Positions 29,796 to 40,078 of a DNA stretch of 64,000 bases are shown here, in pieces (positions within the stretch are counted from its first letter, which is position 1; the number at the start of each line of letters is the position of its first letter). The position numbers and the translations under genes are program-made. The DNA comes from Polyangiaceae bacterium (GTDB lineage Bacteria > Myxococcota_A > Polyangia > Polyangiales > Polyangiaceae). The notes beneath the pieces are model-generated. The model had not been told where the DNA came from, did no database searches, and worked only from the letters and a program-made list of their open reading frames with translations. The stretch covers positions 124,001 through 188,000 of the forward strand of contig JACKEA010000003.1 of NCBI GenBank assembly GCA_020633235.1. The letters are read 5' to 3'.

Positions 29796-31772
29796 TCAGG
29801 GGGCTTCGGGCGGCATGGGCGGGGGAGCGATGATTGGGGTCGGTCCGTGCATGGCGCCAGCGGCAATGGCGGGGCCGAGGGCCGCGACGTCCTCGATCAC
29901 GCCCTTGGGCACCCACACGTGCCACACCATGGTCGGACCCTTGCCGGCCTGGATGTCGATGGTCTGCAGGATGGGGGTCTCGCCGTGGTGGGGCATGGCC
30001 GAAATGGCCCGCTCGATTTCGTTGCCCCCCACCAAGCCCGTGCCGGTCAAGCTGGTCCGCAGGCTGGCCACGAAGCCCAGCATGGTGAAGAACCCTCCGC
30101 TCACCGCCTTCTTGGTGCGCAGCGGAGACAGACCCTCCTTGGAGGCGATGGTCTTCTTGGCGTCGCCACTCTTGGCGTCGTTCAGCTTCTGAATCAGGAG
30201 CTTCTCGTCCCCGCTGGCGCCAATCCAAGTCTTGTCGCCGTCCGGCACCACGATCACCACGAAGGGCAGCGGCTTGCCGGGCTTGCTCTTGTCCTGGCCT
30301 TTGGCGTCGAAGATGTACTCCTTGAACATCTCGCCCGGGAGCGTGAGCTCATACACCTTGGAACCGGCAGGCAGCCCCCGGCCGCCGCGGACCTTCAGGG
30401 TCGGAATTTCCTTGGCGTCGATGTGAGCGCGCTTCTTGAGCGTCGTGCGCAGCTGCGGGTCGTTATAGACCTTCACGAACTTGTCGAGAGCGCTGGTGAA
30501 CTTCTTGGCCGAATCGTCGATGCCGAGGACATGCCAGCCGAAGCGCTCCTTCATGGCCTGACGCATCAAGGCCGAGCCCTTCAGGGAGCCGACCTCGGTG
30601 GGAATGTCGCCCCGCGCGTACACCGAGCTCGCGTTGGAAACCCAGGCGTGCTCGATCAGATCGCCGAGCTGGTCGCGCACGCGGCGCGGCACGTTCTCGT
30701 GCGAGAGGAAGCCGTCCAAGAGCTCCGCGAGCGTACGGCGCATGCCCTCGTAGCGCTTGGAGTCCACGCCGGCGCTGTAGGTACCGGCAGAAGCGTCCAG
30801 CGGCAGCTTCCAGAACAGGTCGCTCGGCGCCGCGCTGCGCTTGCTCGCCTCCACCAGGGACTGCGCCGTCCACGAGCTCTGGGCCCGGAACTTGAGCGCC
30901 ATCGTGCTCTCGATCATGCCCTTGTTGCCCTGGACGCTGGCGTCCACCGAGAGGCTGTCCACGTCCTCCGCCACGGCCAGCACCTCGTCCGCCAGGGCGT
31001 GCACCGTGTCGGCCAGCGCGCGGTCGAAGCGCGGGTCGTCGAGGGACATTTCCCGCAGCACGAAGGGCGTGGCCAGCGTCTTCAGCTGGCGGAGCTCCCG
31101 GGAGTACCGCCGCCGGAGCGGCTCCGCGCGCACCTCCAGGTGCACGTCGGCAGCGCCCATCTTCTCGTTCGGCAGGCCTCGGGTGGCGTAGGGCAGGAGC
31201 GCATCCACGTCCTCGGGCCGGTCTCCACACACCAGCCGCGCCGGCGCTGCCCCCACCGATGCCGCCACCGCGCACGACGGCGAGTGCTCCGAGCCCACGC
31301 GATACACGCCGGCGCGGACCTGGCGCACGGTCTCGCCCTCCCGACGAATGAAGTCCAACGCCCCGTCGAGCGAGCGAAGCCCGAGGGTCACCACCGCGAA
31401 CGGCTGCGGGAAGTCTCCACTGCCGGTTGGATCGAGGGCCACCGCAACCTCCACCGGCGCCTCGAAGTGCACCACCTGGTCGATCCCCGGCTCTTGCTTG
31501 GCCAGCATCCCCCGCCAGTCCATGGGCAGCTTCGCCCAGCTCATGACCGTGTCCACCATGCCCGCGGGGTTCTTCATGCGACCCATCACGATCAGGTCCG
31601 CCGGCGCCGGCACTGGGCTCAGATCCGGAGCCGGACCCTCCGCCACCGTCTGGCCCGCGCTGCCGCCCCCGCCTTCGGAGCCACCACCGGTGTTGGCCGG
31701 TGGCTTCTGACCGCCGCACCCCGCGACGGTGAAGGTCAATGCAGCGAACCCTCCGAGCAGCAGATTCTTCAT
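29796..31772 (-). CDS. large lipoprotein, unknown function
   Basis: A 658-residue lipoprotein (LLLGGFAALTFTVAGC, Cys19) with a Gly/Ser-rich tether. The body has FEAPVEVAVALDPTGSGDFP, VVTLGLRSLDGALDFIRREG, SLDDPRFDRALADTVHAL and, at the C-terminus, PFVVIVVPDGDKTWIGASG followed by LGFVASLRTSLTGTGL and LQTIDIQAGKGPTMVWHVWV. The layout of two related halves suggests a surface protein with two similar domains, as in DUF3352-like lipoproteins, but I cannot confirm this. It starts about 120 nt downstream of the flavoprotein gene on the same strand. Confidence 0.65.
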   Translation of the reverse strand: MKNLLLGGFAALTFTVAGCGGQKPPANTGGGSEGGGGSAGQTVAEGPAPDLSPVPAPADLIVMGRMKNPAGMVDTVMSWAKLPMDWRGMLAKQEPGIDQVVHFEAPVEVAVALDPTGSGDFPQPFAVVTLGLRSLDGALDFIRREGETVRQVRAGVYRVGSEHSPSCAVAASVGAAPARLVCGDRPEDVDALLPYATRGLPNEKMGAADVHLEVRAEPLRRRYSRELRQLKTLATPFVLREMSLDDPRFDRALADTVHALADEVLAVAEDVDSLSVDASVQGNKGMIESTMALKFRAQSSWTAQSLVEASKRSAAPSDLFWKLPLDASAGTYSAGVDSKRYEGMRRTLAELLDGFLSHENVPRRVRDQLGDLIEHAWVSNASSVYARGDIPTEVGSLKGSALMRQAMKERFGWHVLGIDDSAKKFTSALDKFVKVYNDPQLRTTLKKRAHIDAKEIPTLKVRGGRGLPAGSKVYELTLPGEMFKEYIFDAKGQDKSKPGKPLPFVVIVVPDGDKTWIGASGDEKLLIQKLNDAKSGDAKKTIASKEGLSPLRTKKAVSGGFFTMLGFVASLRTSLTGTGLVGGNEIERAISAMPHHGETPILQTIDIQAGKGPTMVWHVWVPKGVIEDVAALGPAIAAGAMHGPTPIIAPPPMPPEAP

Positions 31773-31895
31773 GGTCCGGCATCCTTACACGGGGCGTGCT
31801 GGCGAAAAAAGGCGCTTCGCCCGAGCCCATGATCGGCCCCACGGACAGGACTTTTTCCAGGGAATGTTGCTGCGGCGCGATACCCGGCGCGAGCG

Positions 31896-33107
31896 TCAAT
31901 CCCGCGCCGGCTCGGCCTCCGCCGAGGTCCGGCCCAGGGCGAAGCGCGCGGTGTGGCCCAGGGCCTTCACGGACGCCCGCGCGATCGCGGCGCGACTCCA
32001 GCGCTTGCCGGCGAAATGCTGGAGCCCGATGCGGATGAAATCCGGTGACGACAGCAGGAAGCGCTCCACCGCCGGGCGCGGCTCGCCGTAGAACAGTGGA
32101 ACGCCCAAGGTGCGGGTGTAGAGATCGCGTCCGATCATCGTGCGGCGCACTTCGTCGCTCCAGTCTCCGAAGCCGAAGTCCTTGTGCGGCCACTTCCGCG
32201 CCAGGTAGCGGCCCCCCACTGCGCCGTACTGAATGGCCTGGGCAATGCCCTCGCCGGTGACCGGATCGATGCCGGCCGCTTCGCCAATGAGCAAGAGTCG
32301 CTCCCGAGACAGCGGCGCGTGACGCTCGAAGCCCCGCTCCGCAAAGCGCTTCTTCTTGCACTTGGCGAGGTCGAGGCCCCGCGCCGCGAGCTCTGCGGCG
32401 AGCAAGTCTTGGATCTCCACCGGCGCGTCGTCCTTGCCCGTCTTCAGCAGGTACACGCCGCGGCACATCATCTCGCGGCCACCCACCAGCGTGGGAAAGT
32501 CCCAGTAGTAGCCGGGCAGCTTGCGATTCGAGGCGTCGAACAGGATCACGTCCCGGGGCTGGTCGCCCTCCACGTGCTCGGTGTCCACCTCCAGCGCCTG
32601 GGCGTGATAGCGGGTCGCGGAAAACCCGAGGCTCTTGCGCACGACGCTGCCCACGCCGTCGGCACCTACCAGCACTTTGCAGGAGAAGCTGCCCGCCGAC
32701 GACTCCACCTCGTAACCGTCGGCGGTCTTTCGGATGGCTCCCACCTTGGCGCCGTCCAGCACGCGGATGCGCCGCCCCATGGCGATCTTGGCCAGCTCGT
32801 GGTCGAACTCGATGCGGCGCACCACCCGACCGATGCCGCCTTCGCGCACTACGAGGGTCTCCCCCATGGCGCGGAAGGCAACGCCGTCCAGCCACACCGA
32901 CGGCACGTCCACCGCCACACCGATGGACGACAGCAATTTGTCGGCCCGCGCGCCGACGCCGCCGGCGCAGGGTTTCTCTCGCGGGTAGCGCGCCTTCTCG
33001 AGAACGACGATGCGGTCCGTCAGCTCCGGGGCGGCGTGGGCGAGGAACAGCGCCGTGCTGATGCCGGCGGGCCCTCCGCCGACGATGACGACTTCGGTCT
33101 TCTCCAC
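31896..33107 (-). CDS. geranylgeranyl-reductase-type FAD-dependent oxidoreductase
   Basis: A 403-residue flavoprotein. The GTG at 33107 places the dinucleotide-binding motif VVIVGGGPAGISTALFLA at residues 5-22. Other family features are REKPCAGGVGARADKLL (the Cys-containing motif of geranylgeranyl reductases), KVLVGADGVGSVVRKSL, and LLLIGEAAGIDPVTGEGIA (the second FAD-contact region). Such enzymes reduce isoprenoid double bonds or related lipids; a chlorophyll role is not implied. It follows the lipoprotein gene 33130-34218 by 22 nt on the same strand, probably one operon. Confidence 0.85.
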   Translation of the reverse strand: MEKTEVVIVGGGPAGISTALFLAHAAPELTDRIVVLEKARYPREKPCAGGVGARADKLLSSIGVAVDVPSVWLDGVAFRAMGETLVVREGGIGRVVRRIEFDHELAKIAMGRRIRVLDGAKVGAIRKTADGYEVESSAGSFSCKVLVGADGVGSVVRKSLGFSATRYHAQALEVDTEHVEGDQPRDVILFDASNRKLPGYYWDFPTLVGGREMMCRGVYLLKTGKDDAPVEIQDLLAAELAARGLDLAKCKKKRFAERGFERHAPLSRERLLLIGEAAGIDPVTGEGIAQAIQYGAVGGRYLARKWPHKDFGFGDWSDEVRRTMIGRDLYTRTLGVPLFYGEPRPAVERFLLSSPDFIRIGLQHFAGKRWSRAAIARASVKALGHTARFALGRTSAEAEPARD

Positions 33108-33129
33108 GATCGCGATGCTACAACAGGCC

Positions 33130-34218
33130 TCAGAGATCCGGCGGCCCGATGTGATCGAGACCGTTGAATCCGTCGGGACTCTCTGCCTGCCACTTGTCGA
33201 GCAATCGCTGGGTGGCGCTGGTGGCCGAAAAGGACCCATACCCGCTCGCGAACTGCAGCACGCTCGTTTTCATGGGCGGAACGACGGACGCCAACCCGAT
33301 GAGGCCGCCACTGCCCTTGCAGATGCCCCGTACCCTGGCATCCAGCTGGGTGGACGGGCCGACGTGCGAACGCTGCACCGTGACCAGCAAGTCGCGAACT
33401 CGATCTCCGTTCACGTCGACCAGGCGCTTGCTGACGACACGTATCCGGGTGAGCCCCGCGCTGGTGTCCGGCTCTGGGCACATGGGCATGTCGCCGTAGA
33501 TCCGCGCCAGGGTCCCCGCGGCGGGCTTGCCGGCGGCTCTCCGCGCGAAGTCGACGACGAAAAAGTAGCTGACGTCGCCGGCCGGCGGTGCGCCGAGGCC
33601 GCTCTCGCACAAGAGAACGTCGTGCCCATCCTTCTGGCGCGTCGAAAGGCAGGCTCCGAGGTTCAGGCCATCCTCGAAATCCACGCTGTTGTAGCGACCG
33701 TCCTCTTCTTCCACCAGCACGGCGCTGCCAGGAAAGCCGGCGTCCCAAACTGCTTCCTCGCTCTCCTTACACTGCGCGAAGGAGACCAGCGCCTGCCTCG
33801 CGCCCGGCTTGCTGAAGGCGCCGCGGAACACGCCGTCGATGGCGCAGAACAGCAGCGGATCCCCGCGGTGCTCGATGATCTCGCCGTCGGGCACTTGCTC
33901 CGGTCGCACGAAGGGTGGGTGCGACCGGCAGCCGACGCTCTTGCCCGAGTACGCCGCGGCGCAGATGGACCCGGCGATGCGCACGAGCTCCGGATCGGTC
34001 CCGGGGGGCGCTTTGGGAAGCGGCGCACGCTTGACGGGCAGCGCCTTGGCGGGAACCGACGGCGGCGCGCTCGGTGGCGCCGCGGACGCCACCGGGGCAG
34101 ACGCAGCAGGCGCGGACGCCGTGGGGGGCGCCGGCACCGCGGGCTCGTCGGGTGCGAGGTGCTGGCTCGGCGGCGGGGTGCACGACGCCATCAACAGCAG
34201 CCATGACATCCGACGCAT
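33130..34218 (-). CDS. Cys-containing lipoprotein with long Ala/Pro tether
   Basis: A 362-residue protein whose N-terminus (MRRMSWLLLMASC) has a short lipobox with Cys13, followed by an Ala/Pro/Val tether to about residue 65. The mature domain contains several Cys (SICAAAYSGKSVGC, LLFCAIDGVF, SFAQCKESEE, LNLGACLSTRQ, VLLCESGL), which suggests a disulfide-stabilised extracytoplasmic fold. DVNGDRVRDLLVTVQRS has the look of an FG-GAP or VCBS-type beta-strand repeat. No catalytic motif seen. Likely first gene of a two-gene operon with the flavoprotein; it starts 7 nt from the 3' end of the glutathione S-transferase gene. Confidence 0.65.
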   Translation of the reverse strand: MRRMSWLLLMASCTPPPSQHLAPDEPAVPAPPTASAPAASAPVASAAPPSAPPSVPAKALPVKRAPLPKAPPGTDPELVRIAGSICAAAYSGKSVGCRSHPPFVRPEQVPDGEIIEHRGDPLLFCAIDGVFRGAFSKPGARQALVSFAQCKESEEAVWDAGFPGSAVLVEEEDGRYNSVDFEDGLNLGACLSTRQKDGHDVLLCESGLGAPPAGDVSYFFVVDFARRAAGKPAAGTLARIYGDMPMCPEPDTSAGLTRIRVVSKRLVDVNGDRVRDLLVTVQRSHVGPSTQLDARVRGICKGSGGLIGLASVVPPMKTSVLQFASGYGSFSATSATQRLLDKWQAESPDGFNGLDHIGPPDL

Positions 34219-34225
34219 GGATCGA

Positions 34226-34954
34226 CTACCTCCGCGAGGCGTACAGGCGATCGCGCCACGCCACGAGGTCGGCGAACTCCTCCGCCAGCTCCGGCTCGCG
34301 CCAGGTCTGGCGGCTCGCCGGGCCCAGCCGGACGAAGCGATCCGCGACCGGCTCCACGAACTGCAGCGCGGGCGCGACGGCGATGTCGGCGTAGGAAAAA
34401 TCGCCGAGAAAGGTGTTGCGCTCCGCGAGGCGCCGGCGGAGCTCCGTCAGGGCTTCGCGCATTTCCTTCAGGTACGCGTTGGCGCGAGCCACGGAGAAGC
34501 CGTACTTCCGCGCCAGGTAGCGCGTGCCGAAGCGCCCGGTGGCGAGCGCCAAGGGACGCAAGCGCGCGATGGGCGGCGGGACGCTCTCGACGAGCACCTC
34601 GGGTCGCTCGGCCGCGCGGGCCGTGGTGCGCGCGCGGCCGGCCGTCATCACGCGCTCGCCGAGCTCGTTCAATTGCCGGATGTCCGCCAGGGACGCGGGC
34701 GGGAACAACGGCGCGCCGCTGCCGCGCTCGTCCGCCCAGCGCGCGATGTCGAAGCTGTCGGCGAGCACGCGCCGCCCGTCGACCAAGAGCGGCATCGTGA
34801 CGCGACCGGTGAAGCGACGCGCGTGCACGCGCACGAGCGGCTCGCCGAGCATCGGCAGATACTCGCGCGCCGTCACGCGCACGCCGCGCTCTGCGATCGC
34901 CCAGCGCGCCTTCTCCGACCAGGGGGAATAGGAGATGTGATACAGCGTCGCCAT
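34226..34954 (-). CDS. glutathione S-transferase family protein
   Basis: A 242-residue protein with a thioredoxin-like N-terminal GST domain (MATLYHISYSPWSEKARWAI, PLLVDGRRVLADSFDIARW, where Ser in DSFDIA contacts glutathione) and an all-helical C-terminal domain (FLGDFSYADIAVAP, typical of the GST C-terminal signature). Cytosolic. GSTs conjugate or isomerise electrophiles with glutathione; substrates cannot be guessed. ATG 34954 was preferred because it places the beta1-alpha1 motif at the N-terminus. It lies downstream of the dnaK terminator. Confidence 0.85.
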   Translation of the reverse strand: MATLYHISYSPWSEKARWAIAERGVRVTAREYLPMLGEPLVRVHARRFTGRVTMPLLVDGRRVLADSFDIARWADERGSGAPLFPPASLADIRQLNELGERVMTAGRARTTARAAERPEVLVESVPPPIARLRPLALATGRFGTRYLARKYGFSVARANAYLKEMREALTELRRRLAERNTFLGDFSYADIAVAPALQFVEPVADRFVRLGPASRQTWREPELAEEFADLVAWRDRLYASRR

Positions 34955-35011
34955 CCGCCGCCACCTTGCCACGACGTGTGGGCGACGGACAGCGCCTTCC
35001 GGAACGCGCCG

Positions 35012-35031
35012 GGCTTCGCGCCGGACCGACA
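35012..35031 (+). repeat. dispersed motif, copy c
   Basis: GGCTTCGCGCCGGACCGACA matches copy b at 17 of 20 positions and the core sequence at 15 of 20. It lies just past the dnaK terminator stem, between dnaK and the GST gene. Confidence 0.55.
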
Positions 35032-35075
35032 AAATGAAAGCTGCCGGCGCGGCGATCCATCGCCGGCCGGCAGCT
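35031..35075 (-). terminator. rho-independent terminator of dnaK
   Basis: Stem arms 35066-35075 and 35039-35048 (AGCTGCCGGC with GCCGGCAGCT) pair perfectly, with further pairing of CGGCGAT with ATCGCCG inside. On the minus strand the stem is followed by TTTCATTTT, a good T-rich tract. It starts 15 nt after the dnaK stop codon. Confidence 0.85.
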
Positions 35076-35090
35076 CCGCTGGGAAACGCC

Positions 35091-36998
<1,908 letters not shown>

Positions 36999-37113
36999 GA
37001 CGTCGGTTCTCCTGAATCTTGGTGCGGGGCGCCGCCGATGCTCTTTCCAAACGTGGCCGCGGCCCTCGCCGCCTCGGGCTCGACTTCCGAAAATCGGCCG
37101 CGAGACAGGGCGC

Positions 37114-37141
37114 AACATAACCACCACGTCCCTGGGGTCAA
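37114..37141 (-). promoter_or_regulatory. candidate sigma-70 promoter of dnaK
   Basis: On the minus strand TTGACC (37136-37141) and TATGTT (37114-37119) are separated by 16 nt and lie about 115 nt upstream of the dnaK start. A heat-shock sigma factor could recognise a related sequence, but a clear sigma-32 -10 was not seen. Confidence 0.5.
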
Positions 37142-37246
37142 CGCCCTCGGCAGAGTTCGTGCCAAGCTGCCGCAGCCGGCAAATCGCACCCCGCCGATCC
37201 CGAGCCACACCCCGACCGCACGCCGGCCGAACCCCACCGAAAGTCG

Positions 37247-37274
37247 TTGACACGGCCGCCGCCGCGGCTACCCT
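37247..37274 (+). promoter_or_regulatory. sigma-70-type promoter of tRNA-Ala
   Basis: TTGACA (37247-37252) and TACCCT (37269-37274) are separated by 16 nt. The tRNA begins 14 nt after the -10 box, a usual distance for a tRNA promoter. Confidence 0.6.
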
Positions 37275-37287
37275 CCCGGCTCCCCTC

Positions 37288-37360
<73 letters not shown>

Positions 37361-37512
37361 CTAGATTGAATTCACACCGCTCCGACTGGGAGCGTGTGGG
37401 GATAGTTTGAAAGAGCATCCTGCCGGCGCCGGTCCCGGCCGGTGTTCCCACTCACCTCTCAGTTCCGACACGCGATCTGATCGTGCCAAAGTCGGAGCAA
37501 GGAGTTCCAGCT

Positions 37513-37960
37513 GCCGGGGCCCCAACCCCAGCAGCACCTTCGCGCGAACGAGTGGGTCACTGGCAAGCCCCCAAACCCCCAACGCGACTCGCTCCGCTCC
37601 GCGCTCGCTCTTCGCGGGCTCGCTCCGCTCGCCGCAACGCAGACTCGCGTCTGGCGATACTTCCAAAGTGCGCCCTGCCGGGACCCCTACCCCAGCAGCA
37701 CCTTCGCGCGAGCGAGTGGGTCGCTGGCAAGCCCCCAAACCCCCAACGCGACTCGCTCCGCTTCGCGCTCGCTCTTCGCGGGCTCGCTCTGCTCGCCGAA
37801 ACGCAGACTCGCGTCTGGCGATAGTTCCAAAGTGCGCCCTGCCGGGGCCCCATCCCCAGCAGCACCTTCGCGCGAGCGAGTGGGTCGCTGGCAAGCCCCC
37901 AAACCCCCGACGCGACTCGCTCCGCGCTCGCTCTTCGCGGGCTCGCTCCGCTCGCCGCAG
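37513..37960 (+). repeat. tandem repeat, 164-bp unit, three copies
   Basis: Copies start at 37513, 37677 and 37841, exactly 164 bp apart, each beginning with GCCGGG-C/ACC and CCCAGCAGCACCTTCGCGCG. The first two are complete and nearly identical; the third lacks 6 bp (CTCCGC) and diverges after about 37950. Inside each unit is a stretch rich in GCTCGCTC/GAGCGAGC-type inverted segments. The unit is not a multiple of 3 nt and no protein is conserved in phase, so this is a DNA or RNA repeat rather than a protein repeat. Confidence 0.9.
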
Positions 37961-38104
37961 GACTCGTCCCGTCTTGTCTTCATGAACATACGGCGTTTGA
38001 GCTCCGCATCACAGCTGCTCACCTGAGTCGGAGCACCAACTGCGCACCGTTCGACCGGCACGGTGTCTTGGCCCCGCACGGACCGTGCCTACCACCCTCG
38101 CTAG

Positions 38105-38218
38105 GACGGCGAGCTCGAACGTCAGAACCAGCACCACACAGAATGGCTCGACGGCGTTGGCGAGGCGTCCGACGAAGTTGAGGTTGATGACGACGTGCTC
38201 AATGATGGCATGCGTTGA
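38105..38218 (+). pseudogene. possible C-terminal gene remnant
   Basis: An open stretch of 37 codons following a TAG at 38102 and ending with TGA at 38216-38218. It encodes an acidic sequence (WLDGVGEASDEVEVDDDV) with codon use like a real gene, but has no start codon and no upstream continuation in frame. It may be the tail of a deleted gene. Evidence is weak. Confidence 0.25.
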
Positions 38219-38290
38219 ACGACCTTTGGTACCAGCGTACACTCGTAGGAACCAAGGCCGGGGGAGGCATGGCGCTCGAGGCCACAACTG

Positions 38291-38917
38291 ATGGGAAATC
38301 GCACTGCATTACGCGCCGAAGTCGATTCGCTTACCGCTCGACTCGAGCGGGAGCTAGTCGACCGTGCGCAGCGTCTCGCCATCGAAAACGCATTCACGAC
38401 GCGAAGCCACCTACGCATCGCATCGCTGCTCGCCCTCGGACTCTTGATAGGGTGTGGCGGGCTGACGGCACCTGGAGAAAAGCTGAAGGGCGGGGCGACT
38501 GACGGAGGTCATGTTGGCGATGGCAGCTTTGTTGCCGACGCGGAAGTGGATGTTCAGGACTCATGCAGCAGCGTCTTGAACGTTTCCTGTTGTCCGGGCT
38601 TCGATGGCTGCGACGCGTACTACCGGTGGTTCTGTACGAACGACATGTGCGAGGGGTGCGAGCCCGCGCCGCCGGTGCAGGGAAGCGGCTGCTTTCCCGA
38701 CAGAGTCTGCCTAGGCCAAGCTTCGGAGGGTTGCTACGTGATGGTCTGTCAATGCAGCGATTCCGCCACCTGGAAGTGTGCAGAGTTTAACGGCTGCGAG
38801 TGTGTGGCCGTTGCCCCAGGGGCGCACTGCTACACGCCCGGGCAGGTCTGCACGAGCGGTCTCGCAAGCTGTGAGTGTGAGAGCGAATCGAGCACCTGGG
38901 CGTGCCAGTTCCCGTAG
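38291..38917 (+). CDS. Cys-rich lipoprotein-like protein with N-terminal helical extension
   Basis: A 208-residue protein. ATG 38291 has GAGG at a suitable distance. The hydrophobic segment with lipobox-like end (IASLLALGLLIGC, Cys55) begins only at residue 43, after a 40-residue amphipathic helix (EVDSLTARLERELVDRAQRL) rather than at the N-terminus. No start codon exists between residue 1 and this segment, so the long n-region is real, or the signal peptide starts at an unusual codon. The mature part is rich in Cys pairs (NVSCCPGFDGCDAY, FCTNDMCEGC, GCYVMVCQCS, FNGCECVAVAPGAHC). No known fold. It is convergent with the FGE-like gene. Confidence 0.65.
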   Translation: MGNRTALRAEVDSLTARLERELVDRAQRLAIENAFTTRSHLRIASLLALGLLIGCGGLTAPGEKLKGGATDGGHVGDGSFVADAEVDVQDSCSSVLNVSCCPGFDGCDAYYRWFCTNDMCEGCEPAPPVQGSGCFPDRVCLGQASEGCYVMVCQCSDSATWKCAEFNGCECVAVAPGAHCYTPGQVCTSGLASCECESESSTWACQFP

Positions 38918-38963
38918 GCCTGGCCGAGGCGTACTCGTTCAGTGCGGCTTGCTTCGGGCGGTC

Positions 38964-38979
38964 CCCCGCCTTCGCGGGG
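38964..38979. terminator. hairpin between convergent genes
   Basis: CCCCGC (38964-38969) and GCGGGG (38974-38979) form a 6-bp GC stem with loop CTTC, between the stops of the Cys-rich lipoprotein gene and the FGE-like gene. No T-run follows on either strand, so its role as terminator is weakly supported. Confidence 0.3.
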
Positions 38980-39040
38980 CTTCGCGTCTTCGAACGATCA
39001 CCGAATGGTGCGTGGCGCCTACCGCTCCCGGGCTTGCGCC

Positions 39041-40078
39041 TCAGTCCGGCGTGCAGCATCTGAAACCGATGTGCGACGAGGGGTTCCCGTTCGTCCCGGG
39101 CGCCTTGGCACCGCAAGCCAAAGCGTCTTGGTCTCCGACGAAGCTGCCCCCGAGCGCTTCGTATTGGCTGGGCCCGACGACACCCCACTCCGAGACATTG
39201 CCCGAGAGGTCAAACGGCTGGGCGCCGAGCGCAGACGAAGCACACTTTGCGAACGAGCCGACTGGAGCGGTAGTTGCCTTCCCCGCATCGACGCCGTTGC
39301 AGGCAGTCGGTTCGTACGTCGCGCCGTACGGATAGCTGCTCGTGCCGCAAGCGGACGCCAGTTGTTCGGCGGTGCATTCTTGCTTGCCCGTCAAGGAGCA
39401 GAACCAAAAGGCCACACAGGCCGGAACGCAAACTTGTGGGTGTTGGTCGCAATCCCCCTGGCAGACCTCAGGATGCTTCATACAGTCCGCGTCCGGAGCC
39501 AAAGAGCACGATCCTGGTGGCGCCGGGTTCGTCGCGAGGAAAGCGGCAAACCCGGCTCGCGTGACCTCAAACTGATCGATGCAGTAGGTTCCGACGGAGA
39601 CCATGCCCTGGGGGCATGACTGGCAGATCGGCGTCTTGCCGCCGCAACAGAACAGCGGGTCCGTCGTCGCGTCGCAGTCCACAACGGTGCAATACGGAGT
39701 GGCTCCGCTGCACTTGGGCTTTTGCGCAGGGAAACCCTTCACGTCCGCAATCATTGGCGTCCTGCCTTGGCAGAACGCGGTGTTCGGAGTGAAGAAACTA
39801 CCGGCTGTCCCAGCACTCCCCGTTTCGCATTGGCCGGTTTGCCCTGCCGTCCCGCCACCACCCGTTGCGCCTGCCGTCCCGCCGCCATCCGGTGCGGGTG
39901 CGGTTCCGCCACCGCCGGGCGCGGCGCCACTCCCGCCGGGCTCTGCGGCCGCAGCGCCGCCCCCGTCACTACCGCCATTGGGCGCCGCGCCCAAGCCGCC
40001 GTCCTTGGCGGCGTTGGAACCGCCACACGCCGCGGCGAGCGCCAAACCCGCAAGCGTCACCGTGAGATAGCGTCGCAT
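39041..40078 (-). CDS. FGE/SUMF1-like lipoprotein, shortened core
   Basis: A 345-residue lipoprotein (MRRYLTVTLAGLALAAAC, Cys18) with a Gly/Ala/Pro tether to about residue 95. The FGE-like domain keeps CPQGMVSVGTYCIDQFEVTR, FDLSGNVSEW, YEALGGSFVGD and a terminal IGFRCC, but the central part is short: between CVAFWFCSLTGKQEC and ACGTSSYPYGATYEPTACNG the usual long substrate loop is reduced. A second block of Cys (KHPEVCQGDCDQHPQVC) is inserted. ATG 40105 is an alternative start, but 40078 places the signal peptide at the N-terminus. Like the gene at 8.6 kb, no sulfatase partner is close; enzymatic activity is unproven. Confidence 0.7.
   Translation of the reverse strand: MRRYLTVTLAGLALAAACGGSNAAKDGGLGAAPNGGSDGGGAAAAEPGGSGAAPGGGGTAPAPDGGGTAGATGGGGTAGQTGQCETGSAGTAGSFFTPNTAFCQGRTPMIADVKGFPAQKPKCSGATPYCTVVDCDATTDPLFCCGGKTPICQSCPQGMVSVGTYCIDQFEVTRAGFAAFLATNPAPPGSCSLAPDADCMKHPEVCQGDCDQHPQVCVPACVAFWFCSLTGKQECTAEQLASACGTSSYPYGATYEPTACNGVDAGKATTAPVGSFAKCASSALGAQPFDLSGNVSEWGVVGPSQYEALGGSFVGDQDALACGAKAPGTNGNPSSHIGFRCCTPD

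Larger units (their letters stand above)
37361..38290 (+). other. gene-poor region downstream of tRNA-Ala
   Basis: About 930 nt without a credible full gene. It holds the 164-bp tandem repeat (37513-37960) and, further on, a short open frame at 38105-38218 that looks like the C-terminal remnant of a protein. The many long open frames across the repeat result from its GC-rich composition and shift frame between copies because the unit is not a multiple of 3. Nothing else was recognised. Confidence 0.7.

Noticed and set aside
29757..31832. Plus-strand open frame (691 codons) opposite the large lipoprotein gene
   Set aside because: Antisense of a gene with lipobox and consistent composition; no motif on the plus strand.
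36999..37287. CIRCE-type heat-shock operator upstream of dnaK
   Set aside because: The conserved inverted repeat is not present; only a sigma-70-like promoter was seen.
37513..37960. CRISPR array
   Set aside because: Units are 164 bp and contiguous, without alternating short repeats and unique spacers, and no cas gene is nearby.
37407..38079. Several open frames with similar translations in the tandem repeat region
   Set aside because: They come from the repeat itself, which shifts frame by 2 nt per copy; no start with a ribosome binding site and no domain.
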